Of a stretch of DNA of 64,000 nt, positions 43,352 to 51,475 are shown one piece after another; the first letter of the stretch is position 1; each line of letters starts with the position of its first letter. The position numbers and the translations under genes were made by a program. The notes below the pieces were generated by a model. The model did no database searches and was not told the DNA's origin. It saw only the letters and a program-made list of their open reading frames with translations. Origin of the DNA: Paenibacillus sambharensis (lineage in GTDB: Bacteria; Bacillota; Bacilli; Paenibacillales; Paenibacillaceae); NCBI RefSeq assembly GCF_003233845.1, contig NZ_QKRB01000044.1, forward strand, positions 558,001-622,000. The letters run 5' to 3'.

Positions 43352-44245
43352 TTATTTCAACCTGCGGCTGCTCAGCCAGAGCGGAATGCGGAACAGCAGG
43401 TTAATGGTGAGCACAATGCAGACCAGAACTGCTGCTGCTTTCTGGGCAATATCCGCAGCGTCAGGCACAATGGCTTCAGACTGGACATACCACAGATGCA
43501 CAGCCAGATTGGCACCCGGGGAGAGGAGGTTGAAATCCCACATCTCTCCGGAGGTCGATACGCCGCCTGTCAGAATAATGACGGCACTCTCGCCGAAGGC
43601 ACGCCCGGCTACCAGACAGATACCTGTAATGATGCCGTTCTGGGCCACAGGAATCAGTACCCTTATGATGGTCTGAAGATGCGTGCCGCCAAGCGCGAAG
43701 GATGCGTTCTTGATATCCTGCGGCACCGCCCGGATCGATTCCTCCGTCACCCGGGTGAGAACCGGCAGGTTCAGGAAGGCGAGGCTGACCGCGGCGCCTA
43801 GAATCGTCAGCCCGACCTCGAACAGCTCGACGAACAGGGCGATGCCGAACAGGCCGAAGATCAGGGAGGGGACTGATGCCAAGCCTTCTACGCAAATCCG
43901 GACGAAGCCGATCCACTTGTTATCCGGCGCAAATTCGGCAAGATAGATTCCGGCAGCCATGCCGAGCGGAATGGCAATGATCAGCGAGATGATCAGAATA
44001 TAGAACGAATTGAACAGCATCGGACCGATGCCGCCGCCTTCTTCGATTTCACTTGGAAGACCATAGAGGAATTCCAGCGAGAGCTTGGGAAGCCCGTCTT
44101 TTAGAATCAGGAACAGCAGCCCGAAGATAAACAAAATGACGGTTATGCCGATCGACCACACCAGGGCAGTGAAGATATGGTTGCGGAGCCGGTTCATGCT
44201 TCTGCCTGAAGAGAATGGATTGCGTTCAGCTGTAGTTGGCCGCAT
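43352..44245 (-). CDS. pstA: Phosphate ABC transporter permease PstA
   Basis: A 297-residue inner-membrane permease with six membrane segments and the EAA-type loop (IDPGGAAGY is not in frame; the real one reads SIRAVPQDIKNASFALGGTHLQ). FYILIISLIIAIPLGMAAGIYLAEFAP is typical of PstA. It pairs with PstC to form the phosphate channel. Its start overlaps the pstC stop (TGATG). A terminator follows directly, so no ATPase gene is linked. Confidence 0.95.
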   Translation of the reverse strand: MRPTTAERNPFSSGRSMNRLRNHIFTALVWSIGITVILFIFGLLFLILKDGLPKLSLEFLYGLPSEIEEGGGIGPMLFNSFYILIISLIIAIPLGMAAGIYLAEFAPDNKWIGFVRICVEGLASVPSLIFGLFGIALFVELFEVGLTILGAAVSLAFLNLPVLTRVTEESIRAVPQDIKNASFALGGTHLQTIIRVLIPVAQNGIITGICLVAGRAFGESAVIILTGGVSTSGEMWDFNLLSPGANLAVHLWYVQSEAIVPDAADIAQKAAAVLVCIVLTINLLFRIPLWLSSRRLK

Positions 44246-45204
44246 CAGACACGCCCCCCTTTTCTCTGAAACAGGCGTACCGCTACGATCATCAATAAGG
44301 AAATCACGAGCAGCAGGAAGCCCATCATGTAGAGTGCATAGTTCCAGGTGGAGTCAAACGGGACATTCGGAATTTGCATCACAATATTGCTGGTTAGGAC
44401 AGAGGTCGGCTTAAGCAGGCTGTCCGCAAGCTGCGGCGTGTTGCCAATAACCATGACGACAGCCATCGTTTCACCGATTGCACGAGCCATACCAAGAATA
44501 ACAGCATACATAATACCGCTCTTCGCAGCGGGCAGCATCACCTTAAAGATGGTTTGGAAGCGAGTGCCGCCTAGGGCATAGGATGCATCAACATAACGCT
44601 TCGGTACGGCCGAGATGGCATCATCGCTGATCCTGCTGATTGTGGGAAGAACCATGACGGTCAGTACCAGCGATGCAGCGAGCAGGCCATCCCCCATACT
44701 GGAACCGGTCAAGTCGCGGATCAACGGGATCAGAATGGTCAGGCCAAGATAGCCATAGACGACCGAAGGAATGCCGACCAGCAGGTCCATAACCGGACGA
44801 AGCAGGTTCTTGAGCCAGCCAGGCGTCATTACCGCCAGGAATACCGCCACGAATATGGAGATGGGGACGGATATAGCCAGGGTGAGCAGGGTAAGGGCGA
44901 GGGTGCCGAAGATAAAGGACAGCGCACCGTACTGCTCATTCTCCGGCACCCATTCCGCGGAGAAGAAAAACTCGGAGAGAGAGACATCACGGAACGTTAA
45001 TATGCCGGTACGGAACATCAAGCCCAGAATGGCCAGAAGGATCAGACAGACGAAAGCAGCGCAGCCGATACAGATATAACGGAACAGGCGGTTCGTGAAG
45101 AACAGCCGGGATTTGCGGTCAAACGGCTTGCCGGAACGGCTCTTCAGACTGGAGCCGAGTTCCCCGGCGGCGGCGGGCTGCCCGGCTGTGGATGGATTAA
45201 GCAT
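44245..45204 (-). CDS. pstC: Phosphate ABC transporter permease PstC
   Basis: A 319-residue permease with a hydrophilic N-terminus of about 40 residues, then six membrane segments. PstC hallmarks are SVVYGYLGLTILIPLIRDLTG-type sequence after the PVMDLLVGIPS region and the EAA loop SAVPKRYVDASYALGGTRFQ. It is coupled to pstA. The gap from pstS is 101 bases and holds a strong hairpin. Confidence 0.95.
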   Translation of the reverse strand: MLNPSTAGQPAAAGELGSSLKSRSGKPFDRKSRLFFTNRLFRYICIGCAAFVCLILLAILGLMFRTGILTFRDVSLSEFFFSAEWVPENEQYGALSFIFGTLALTLLTLAISVPISIFVAVFLAVMTPGWLKNLLRPVMDLLVGIPSVVYGYLGLTILIPLIRDLTGSSMGDGLLAASLVLTVMVLPTISRISDDAISAVPKRYVDASYALGGTRFQTIFKVMLPAAKSGIMYAVILGMARAIGETMAVVMVIGNTPQLADSLLKPTSVLTSNIVMQIPNVPFDSTWNYALYMMGFLLLVISLLMIVAVRLFQRKGGRV

Positions 45205-45227
45205 GCTACAGTTTCCTCCAATAGATA

Positions 45228-45268
45228 GAACAGCCAGCTGGACCTAATCAGGCGCCAGCCGGCTGTTC
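45228..45268 (-). terminator. Intercistronic hairpin between pstS and pstC
   Basis: GAACAGCCAGCTGG pairs with CCAGCCGGCTGTTC. There is no long T-run on the minus strand, so this is probably an attenuating or mRNA-stabilising hairpin that raises pstS over pstCA, not a full stop. Confidence 0.6.
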
Positions 45269-45305
45269 TTCCGGTTAAATGTTTGCTCTAGAATTTGCAG
45301 GAAGC

Positions 45306-46157
45306 TTATTTCATGGCCGAAATCGGAATGAACTTCAGCTTTTTCAGAGATCCATTCTGGAATTTGGCGCTTTGCACATATTTGATGAATTCTTTCGTAG
45401 CATCCGACGGCTTCTCGCTCGTCATGTAGTAGCCATAGCTCCATACATCATACTTCTTGTTAATGACATTGGCTTCTGTTGGGGCAACGCCGTCAATCTT
45501 CAGAGCCGTCATCTTGCTTGTGACATAAGCCAGGTCCATGTAACCAATTGCGTTTGGCGTTGACTCGACAGCTGTCTTCATATCGCCGCTCGACTTTACT
45601 TCCTTGTAGTTGCTGCCTTTGCTCATGAAATCGGAACCTTTAAGCGCTTTGAGCTGGAAGTTAACGCGTGTACCCGAGCCGAAGGAACGGTTAACAACAA
45701 CGATCTCCGCATCAGAACCGCCTACGTCCTTCCAGTTGGTCACTTTGCCGGAGAAGATGTCCTGCAGCTGCTTCGTCGTCAGGTTGTCAACTTTGACATT
45801 GCTGTTCACAACAGCCGCAAAAGGGATTACCGCTACTTTGTTGGCAACTTGTCCGGTGAATTTCTTGAAGCCAGGTACGTCAGTGGACGCGTCCCAGTCA
45901 CAGGCACCGATATCGGCAATGCCTTTGCGAACAGCCTGAGGACCGGTAACCGAACCAGCGGCAGAAGCGGAGATTTTAACCTTAGGGTGCAGCTTCTTGA
46001 ATTCGTTAGCAGCCTGCAGGGTAAGCGGCAGAAGGGCGGAAGAGCCGTTGATGACAACTTTACCGCTCAGCTTGCTTGCGGCACCTGCGGATGTTACAGC
46101 GGACAGCGTGAATGCGGCTGCGAGTGTGACGACAGCCAGTTTCTTGAACCATTTCAT
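45306..46157 (-). CDS. pstS: Phosphate-binding protein PstS
   Basis: The 283-residue solute-binding protein of the Pst importer. GSSALLPLTLQAANEFKKLHP, GIADIGACDWDAS and NRSFGSGTRVNFQ bind phosphate. The signal peptide ends in TSAGAASK, a signal-peptidase-I-type AxA site, with no lipobox cysteine. Most Gram-positive PstS proteins are lipoproteins, so either it is released or held in the wall or by partners. The ATG follows GAGAGGAGA. A PhoP-box-like triple repeat lies just upstream. Confidence 0.92.
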   Translation of the reverse strand: MKWFKKLAVVTLAAAFTLSAVTSAGAASKLSGKVVINGSSALLPLTLQAANEFKKLHPKVKISASAAGSVTGPQAVRKGIADIGACDWDASTDVPGFKKFTGQVANKVAVIPFAAVVNSNVKVDNLTTKQLQDIFSGKVTNWKDVGGSDAEIVVVNRSFGSGTRVNFQLKALKGSDFMSKGSNYKEVKSSGDMKTAVESTPNAIGYMDLAYVTSKMTALKIDGVAPTEANVINKKYDVWSYGYYMTSEKPSDATKEFIKYVQSAKFQNGSLKKLKFIPISAMK

Positions 46158-46178
46158 AGTGGAAATCTCCTCTCAATT

Positions 46179-46206
46179 TGTAAACTTTATTGTTCTTAAA
46201 TGTTAA
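46179..46206 (-). promoter_or_regulatory. PhoP-box-like direct repeats before pstS
   Basis: On the minus strand TTAACA, GAACAA and TTTACA occur at exact 11-base steps (46206-46201, 46195-46190, 46184-46179), the spacing of PhoP half-sites (TT[ACT]ACA-N5). They fill the 49-base gap between the stalk-domain gene and pstS. Confidence 0.5.
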
Positions 46207-47577
46207 TTATCGTGTGATTGCCTTCCAGCTGCCGCCAACGAAGGTATAGAGAATGCCGTCCTCGATCAGGGCCAGCTGGTTTCCATACGGCAGAATGGAG
46301 GTTACGCTGTCAGACAACGTGTTGATCAGCTTCTTGCTGCCGCTCGATAGATCGATTTCGTACACAAGGTTGTTAGTCTCGCCTGCTGTCAGAACATACA
46401 GCTTGTTCTTGTGCTTAACTGCCTGCATGACATCGCCTTCCGCAACTGCGATTGCTGTCTGCTTCTCTTTATTTACCGAAACGACGGTTGCACTGCCTTC
46501 TTCCGGCACACTTACATAGTAGGCAGATCCATACGGCGACAGCTCAAGGAAAATCTTGTCCTCCGTTGAGGTGGTGAGTTGTACCGGCTTGTTGTCGCCT
46601 TGATATACGTTGTAGAAGTACACCTGCGGCTCAGTGCCCGTCATATCGATAGAGATTGCGTCTTCGTCTACCGATTTCTTATCATCGGTTGTCACTTTAC
46701 CCGTCTTAACGACGGTGTAGGCCATCGTTCCGCCCTCTACACGCAGGTTGCTCTTATAATCGACCTTGTCTTCGAGCAGTTTGGTTACCGTGCCGTCAGC
46801 TGCGCTGATCTTGGCTACGACAGAGCTCTTGTCGCCCTGCAGGAAGTACAGAGCCGTACCGTCTGCAGACCACTGAAGCTCACTCTTGATGGAGTTATCT
46901 TCACCCAGCTTGGAATCCTGCTTGGAAGCCAGATCGAGAATATGCACAAACCCTTCTCCGTCTACATATGCAGCACGTGCACCGTCAGGAGCGATGGCGA
47001 GATCGGAAGTGTCCACGGAAACGAGCAGCACTTCGTGCTTGCCTGTCTTGGCATCCACGATATAGTCGGTGCGGCCAGCTTCGCCATAAGTGGAAGCGAG
47101 CAGCTTGCCTTTGCCGATCCACTGGGCGGAATCGATCGCTTCCAGCAGGTTGACGGTAGATATGCCGCCATCTGCATCCATGGAAGCGCCAAGGGCTGTT
47201 ACAACAGCTGAATCAATGTAATTAACACCTTGAACGTTCAGCACGGGCAGAGCAAGCTGCTGAGCGGAACCGTTCACTGTAATTTGCTTGGAGCCCACTT
47301 TGAATTCCACCGTACTGTCGTTCAGTTTCATGTAGTAGCTGCTGCCGTTGTGGCCCAGCTCAGCCCCGAGCGATAAAGCAAGGTCGCGTACAGCAACCAG
47401 TTGAACAGAGCCGCTGGCAATTGTCCGTACCTGTGTATCCATACCATTGACGTTCAGAGTACCTTGTACAATCTGCACGGCCGATGCTGAACCCGGAGCC
47501 GCGTAAGCACCGCCTACGGCTGCTGTACTGATTGCCGCTGCCATCATTGTGACTGCAATCGTCTTTTTCATCGTCAT
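46207..47577 (-). CDS. Exported stalk-domain (copper amine oxidase N-like) / beta-propeller protein
   Basis: A signal peptide (MKKTIAVTMMAAAISTAAVGG, AYA cut site) leads a 456-residue exported protein. Residues of about 35-145 form a stalk or copper-amine-oxidase N-terminal domain (VQLVAVRDLALSLGAEL, then the VNVQGVNYIDSAVVTALGA-like half), common in Paenibacillaceae surface proteins. The rest is a beta-propeller of DPP-IV/WD type with repeats such as LAIAPDGARAAYVDGEG and LQWSADGTALYFL. Function unknown. ATG 47577 best fits AAGGGTGAG. It is 49 bases upstream of pstS on the same strand and may be co-expressed with it. Confidence 0.8.
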   Translation of the reverse strand: MTMKKTIAVTMMAAAISTAAVGGAYAAPGSASAVQIVQGTLNVNGMDTQVRTIASGSVQLVAVRDLALSLGAELGHNGSSYYMKLNDSTVEFKVGSKQITVNGSAQQLALPVLNVQGVNYIDSAVVTALGASMDADGGISTVNLLEAIDSAQWIGKGKLLASTYGEAGRTDYIVDAKTGKHEVLLVSVDTSDLAIAPDGARAAYVDGEGFVHILDLASKQDSKLGEDNSIKSELQWSADGTALYFLQGDKSSVVAKISAADGTVTKLLEDKVDYKSNLRVEGGTMAYTVVKTGKVTTDDKKSVDEDAISIDMTGTEPQVYFYNVYQGDNKPVQLTTSTEDKIFLELSPYGSAYYVSVPEEGSATVVSVNKEKQTAIAVAEGDVMQAVKHKNKLYVLTAGETNNLVYEIDLSSGSKKLINTLSDSVTSILPYGNQLALIEDGILYTFVGGSWKAITR

Positions 47578-47944
47578 TAGCTTTTGCTCACCCTTCATAC
47601 TCAATTTTGTTTTTTCTCTAATAAAAGCATGATCGCTCTGCCGACAGCCCGCGTCGGCGATTCGACAGGCTTGATCCCCCCTAGACCGGTCAAGATGCTC
47701 GTAAGCTTGTTTACTAGTTCGAAAGCAATAGTAACAGCGATGTGTTAACCGAATATTTTGGAAAAATTAATCAATTGTAAATGAACGATAGTCCTGTTGT
47801 ATAGGACCTCTTTGGGACCGGAAACTGGGATGGTTCAGAAGAGGAGATGCAAACTTGAAGGGCCAGCTGTTCATTGACTAATTAGCAAACGAAATGGTAT
47901 ATTATCTATAAAATAAACAAACGTATTATGGAGATGATTGGTTT
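47578..47944. other. Divergent intergenic region with hairpins
   Basis: The 367-base gap holds a GC hairpin GCCGAC/GTCGGC (47640-47658), a second one, CTTGATC/GGTCAAG (about 47671-47695), AT-rich promoter-like stretches (47740-47790 and 47870-47930) and no convincing gene. The hairpins would fall in the 5' leader of the leftward stalk-domain gene. Confidence 0.5.
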
Positions 47945-48712
47945 ATGGATGTAAATGATCGTTTCTGGAGCGCTGGTTTGGATGAACTGAAGCAGGGTTA
48001 TATATGGGACCCTCACTCGGCAGCTTACCATTGCCTGATCTGCGGGGAGAGCTATGAGGATGGCCGTGTGTACGAGCATGAGCAGGCTCTCTATGAAGCG
48101 AGACGTATGGTGGCTGTGCATATGGAGCATGCTCACGGCTCTATGCTTGCCTATCTGCTCAGTCTCGACAAGAAGGCGACCGGCCTGACGGACTTGCAGA
48201 AGGAATTGATTGATTATTTTGCTGCAGGGCTCGCTGATGCGGATATCGTCAAGCGGACGAGCGCGGGAAGTGCCTCGACGATCCGCAACCATCGTTTTGC
48301 TCTGAAGGAGAAGGCCAAGCAGGCCAAGCTTTTCCTCGCGGTCATGGAGCTTATGGATCAAGACTCAGAGGGAGGGACGCAGCGTTTTATACCGATCCAC
48401 CGGACGGCTACGCAGGTCGATGAGCGTTATGCGATTACGGAAGAAGAGTATGAGGGCCTCATCCAGAAGTTTTTCCCTGATGGGCCGGGGGGCAGATTAA
48501 CGAACTTTCCGCGCAAGGAAAAGCGGAAAATTGCAATCCTGAAGCATATCGCAGGACGGTTCAAGTCCCGGCAGCGGTATAGTGAGCAGGAGGTTAACGA
48601 TGTGCTTAAGCAGGTGTATGAGTCAGATTATGTCACGCTTCGCCGTTATTTGATTGAGTATGGATTCATGGACCGGGAAAGCGATGGCAGTGCTTATTGG
48701 CTGAAGCAGTAG
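47945..48712 (+). CDS. Zinc-finger/HTH/DUF2087 regulator
   Basis: A 255-residue protein in three parts. Residues 28-66 look like a zinc site (Cys30, Cys33, then His59, His62 and His64). Residues 80-128 look like a LuxR-type helix-turn-helix (TDLQKELIDYFAAGLADADI, then ASTIRNHRF). Residues 165-255 are a DUF2087 domain with FFPDGPGGRLTNFPRKEKRK and the C-terminal YGFMDRESDGSAYW. DUF2087 proteins are presumed transcription factors; no ligand is known. ATG 47945 follows ATGGAGATGATTGG. It is followed by a GIY-YIG gene 29 bases later. Confidence 0.85.
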   Translation: MDVNDRFWSAGLDELKQGYIWDPHSAAYHCLICGESYEDGRVYEHEQALYEARRMVAVHMEHAHGSMLAYLLSLDKKATGLTDLQKELIDYFAAGLADADIVKRTSAGSASTIRNHRFALKEKAKQAKLFLAVMELMDQDSEGGTQRFIPIHRTATQVDERYAITEEEYEGLIQKFFPDGPGGRLTNFPRKEKRKIAILKHIAGRFKSRQRYSEQEVNDVLKQVYESDYVTLRRYLIEYGFMDRESDGSAYWLKQ

Positions 48713-48741
48713 AAGGATGTCAATACAAGGAGGAATAACGG

Positions 48742-49140
48742 ATGGAACAGAGCCGTAAAGATCTGGTCAGACAGTATCAGGACAGGAAGCGGGAGATGGG
48801 CATTTATACAATCACCAATACGGAGAACGGCAAGCAGTATGTATCCTGGAGCTTGAATCTCCCAGCAGCGGAAGGAAAGGAGACCTTCGAGCTGAAGATG
48901 GGCGGTCACCGCAACAAGTCGCTGCAGGAGGATTGGAACCGCTTTGGGGAAGCGGCCTTCCGCTTTGAGATCGTTGAGGTCCTTAAACTTGATGATTCCA
49001 TTCGCATGGATTACAAAGATGTTATAACACCCGAGGGCTATCGGGCTGATATCATACGCGACTACCGCAGGCAGCTGGAGAAGCTTGAGGCGGTCTGGAC
49101 AGAACGGCTCGGCTGCAGGGAACCCAATGGCTATAACTAG
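48742..49140 (+). CDS. GIY-YIG nuclease family protein
   Basis: The 132-residue protein has the GIY-YIG fold start MGIYTITNTENGKQYV and a later acidic residue (RFEIVEV); a helical C-terminus has a conserved EAVWTERLGCREPNGYN. Here the second motif reads QYV, not YIG, and the usual arginine helix is replaced by MGGHRNKSLQEDW. Catalysis is therefore uncertain. The ATG follows AAGGAGG. Such stand-alone proteins are widespread in Firmicutes with unknown targets. Confidence 0.85.
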   Translation: MEQSRKDLVRQYQDRKREMGIYTITNTENGKQYVSWSLNLPAAEGKETFELKMGGHRNKSLQEDWNRFGEAAFRFEIVEVLKLDDSIRMDYKDVITPEGYRADIIRDYRRQLEKLEAVWTERLGCREPNGYN

Positions 49141-49441
49141 CGATTAACAGGACGGAAATCCGGTTAAAAAGAGTTAAGGAGTTATTTTCCAGAATTGGAG
49201 GAGCAGGGGGGCGGCTTATTCCTATATGCATGCACCTGCTGCTTCTGCTGGATGGCTGGCAGCCGCTCTGCTCATCATTCAGTGCCCGTCTGTTCATAGC
49301 TGCCCTGCAAACGGGCGGCTATTTTTGTTAACAAGCCCGGTTTATTAGGAAGTTGTTGGGCTGTTAGGGCGACCATTCCCCTCCCGCCTCGTATTACATA
49401 AGCAGTAAGATACATTTGCCTTGGTTGGAGGTCGATCGGGA
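49141..49441. other. Intergenic region upstream of ecsA-like gene
   Basis: A terminator lies at 49296-49326. Downstream the region is a plausible promoter zone for the ABC genes, but no near-consensus pair stands out. A short hydrophobic frame from about 49226 has no support. Confidence 0.5.
49296..49326 (+). terminator. Terminator after GIY-YIG gene
   Basis: ATAGCTGCCC pairs with GGGCGGCTAT around a 7-base loop, followed by TTTTT. Confidence 0.85.
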
Positions 49442-50164
49442 TTGAGCACGAATACGGAGGAAAGCGGCAGGCTGAACGTAGCCATCCGGCAGGCTGGCTA
49501 TGATGCACAAGCACCGGTCATCCGGGATGTTGCGTTTGAAGTAAGAGCAGGAGAACTCGTGGGGCTGATTGGCCCTAATGGGGCGGGCAAGAGCACGACC
49601 ATTAAGTCGATTCTTGGTTTACTCAAGCACCTGGAAGGGGAAGTGGTGTTCGGAGGGGCATCAGGGAGATATGCCTATGTGCCTGAACAGCCGGTCATGT
49701 ACGAAGCGTTTACCTTGTGGGAGCATCTGCGGCTGGCGGCTTCTGCCTTCGGTATAGACGAGCAGACCTTCGCCAGCCGGGCCGACAGGCTGCTCGGCAC
49801 ATTCCGGTTAACGAACGTTAAGCATGAGCTGCCGGTTACGTTCTCGAAGGGGATGCAGCAGAAGCTGATGCTGATCATCGGTTTTATGCTGGAGCCGGAT
49901 ATTTATATTGTGGACGAACCGTTCATTGGTCTTGATCCCCGGGCGACGAAGGATCTGCTTGATCTGCTCGATATGGAAAGGCAGCGGGGAGCGGGTATTC
50001 TGATGTCCACGCATGTGCTGGATACGGCTGAACGTATTTGTGACCGGTTCATCCTGCTGGACCAGGGCTCGGTAATGGCAGAGGGGACACTGCCGAGGGT
50101 CAGGGAGCAGGCGGGATGTCCGGCGGACGCGACTTTATTTGACTGCTTTTATGCGCTGACATGA
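49442..50164 (+). CDS. ecsA: ABC transporter ATP-binding protein, EcsA-like
   Basis: A 240-residue ABC ATPase: Walker A GPNGAGKSTTIKSILG, signature TFSKGMQQKLMLI and Walker B IYIVDEPFIGLDPRA. The signature SKGMQQK and the size match EcsA. The start is TTG 49442 after TGGAGG; the frame is open to 49421 (another TTG) without a better site. The EcsB-like permease gene follows by 13 bases. In B. subtilis the EcsAB transporter affects protein secretion, site-2 protease RasP activity and development. Confidence 0.88.
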   Translation: MSTNTEESGRLNVAIRQAGYDAQAPVIRDVAFEVRAGELVGLIGPNGAGKSTTIKSILGLLKHLEGEVVFGGASGRYAYVPEQPVMYEAFTLWEHLRLAASAFGIDEQTFASRADRLLGTFRLTNVKHELPVTFSKGMQQKLMLIIGFMLEPDIYIVDEPFIGLDPRATKDLLDLLDMERQRGAGILMSTHVLDTAERICDRFILLDQGSVMAEGTLPRVREQAGCPADATLFDCFYALT

Positions 50165-50177
50165 GGGGGCGGCGCGG

Positions 50178-51422
50178 ATGAAGTGGACGAAGCGTGGATT
50201 GTTCCATTCCCGGCTGACCGGCAGCTGGATCAAGAATTTTAAGGCCTGGAAGATGGCGCTGGACTGGACGGTCTGGGTCTATTTCCTGGTCCCGGGAACC
50301 TGGATCGCTGCGGGCACTTATCTGGAGTGGTGGCGTGAAGAGCCATTCTGGCTGACGCAGCTTCCGGATTGGGTTGTGCTTCTGCCGCTCCTGTTCTTTG
50401 CGCTTGGCGGCGGGCTGCGTGTGTTCCTGCATGAGGCGGATATGCTCTTCCTGCTGCAGCGCCGGGAGTGGCTAAGCAGCTTAATCCGCTATGGCGCCTT
50501 CTATACGCTGTTGATGCAGGCGGCTGGTACGGCCCTGCTCTGCGGCGTGCTGCTGCTCCCGCTGGTGAAGGGCCTGGGATTAAGCTCTGGTTCCATTCTT
50601 GCCTTGGGCATGTTTACCTTGGTCATGAAGTTTGCAATCGGGTTAATACAGAATATGATGTTCGGCCGGTGGAAGGGACTGCAGAAGCTTGGAGTGGACC
50701 TGCTGACTGCGCTGCTTGCCTCAGCCGTCTACCTGACGGCTGCTCTGCCGCTGCTGTATGAACCGCTCTGGCTGCTGCTTGCGGCTCTGGCCGCTGCAGC
50801 TGCGGGGGCCGGCCTGCTGAGGCGGAAGCTGAGGATGAAGGGAACCTTTACAGCTGATGTAGAGCAGGAGCGCAAGGCATCGGCAGTCGTGACAGAGATG
50901 CTGCTTACACCGGTTATGGAGAAGAAGCCGCTTATCAAACTGGAGAAGCCGCTCGTCTTCCGCCAGTCCGGGCGTATATTCAGAAAGTCAGATGCCGGCA
51001 CGATGCTGGCGGAAATGCGGATGAAAGCCTTCCTCCGGAAATTTGCCAATATCAGACTATGGGTCAGCTTCTTCGCTGTCTCAACGGCCGCTATTGCGGC
51101 CTCGCCCGGATGGCTTGGACTGCTGCTGGCCGGGACCTTGCCGCTGCTTGCAGGAAGCTGGCTTCAACAGCACTGGAAGGAGTGGGCGAAGGAGCCTTTT
51201 ATTATTCAGTTTAATTGGGAGGATGAGTCGCTGCGCCAAGGTGCCTTCCTGTCAGGCTGGCTCCTGCTGCTGCCGGGTGTCATCTGGCTGTTCTTGCTGG
51301 CAGGCTGGTTGACGGGCGGCCTGATGATGTCCGCTGTTATGGCTGTCTCCGGCGTCTTCTACTGGTGGACCATGAACAAGCTGCTTAACACTATTATGGA
51401 CCCGGTTACTAATAAAGAGTAA
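50178..51422 (+). CDS. ecsB: ABC transporter permease, EcsB-like
   Basis: A 414-residue membrane protein starting with a basic region (SWIKNFKAWKMALDW), with about eight to ten hydrophobic segments in two clusters (40-225 and 300-405) split by a soluble loop with FRQSGRIFRKS. Length, loop and pairing with the preceding ATPase fit EcsB (PF05975). What it moves is not established. Confidence 0.86.
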   Translation: MKWTKRGLFHSRLTGSWIKNFKAWKMALDWTVWVYFLVPGTWIAAGTYLEWWREEPFWLTQLPDWVVLLPLLFFALGGGLRVFLHEADMLFLLQRREWLSSLIRYGAFYTLLMQAAGTALLCGVLLLPLVKGLGLSSGSILALGMFTLVMKFAIGLIQNMMFGRWKGLQKLGVDLLTALLASAVYLTAALPLLYEPLWLLLAALAAAAAGAGLLRRKLRMKGTFTADVEQERKASAVVTEMLLTPVMEKKPLIKLEKPLVFRQSGRIFRKSDAGTMLAEMRMKAFLRKFANIRLWVSFFAVSTAAIAASPGWLGLLLAGTLPLLAGSWLQQHWKEWAKEPFIIQFNWEDESLRQGAFLSGWLLLLPGVIWLFLLAGWLTGGLMMSAVMAVSGVFYWWTMNKLLNTIMDPVTNKE

Positions 51423-51475
51423 CTTACACAGGCAGGCCTGAACTGCCTGATCAAGACCGAAAGGCGGTGACCGGA

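Noticed and set aside
49226-49324. Short hydrophobic peptide frame before the ecsA-like gene
   Set aside because: No properly spaced ribosome site for its ATG, and it runs into the terminator hairpin.
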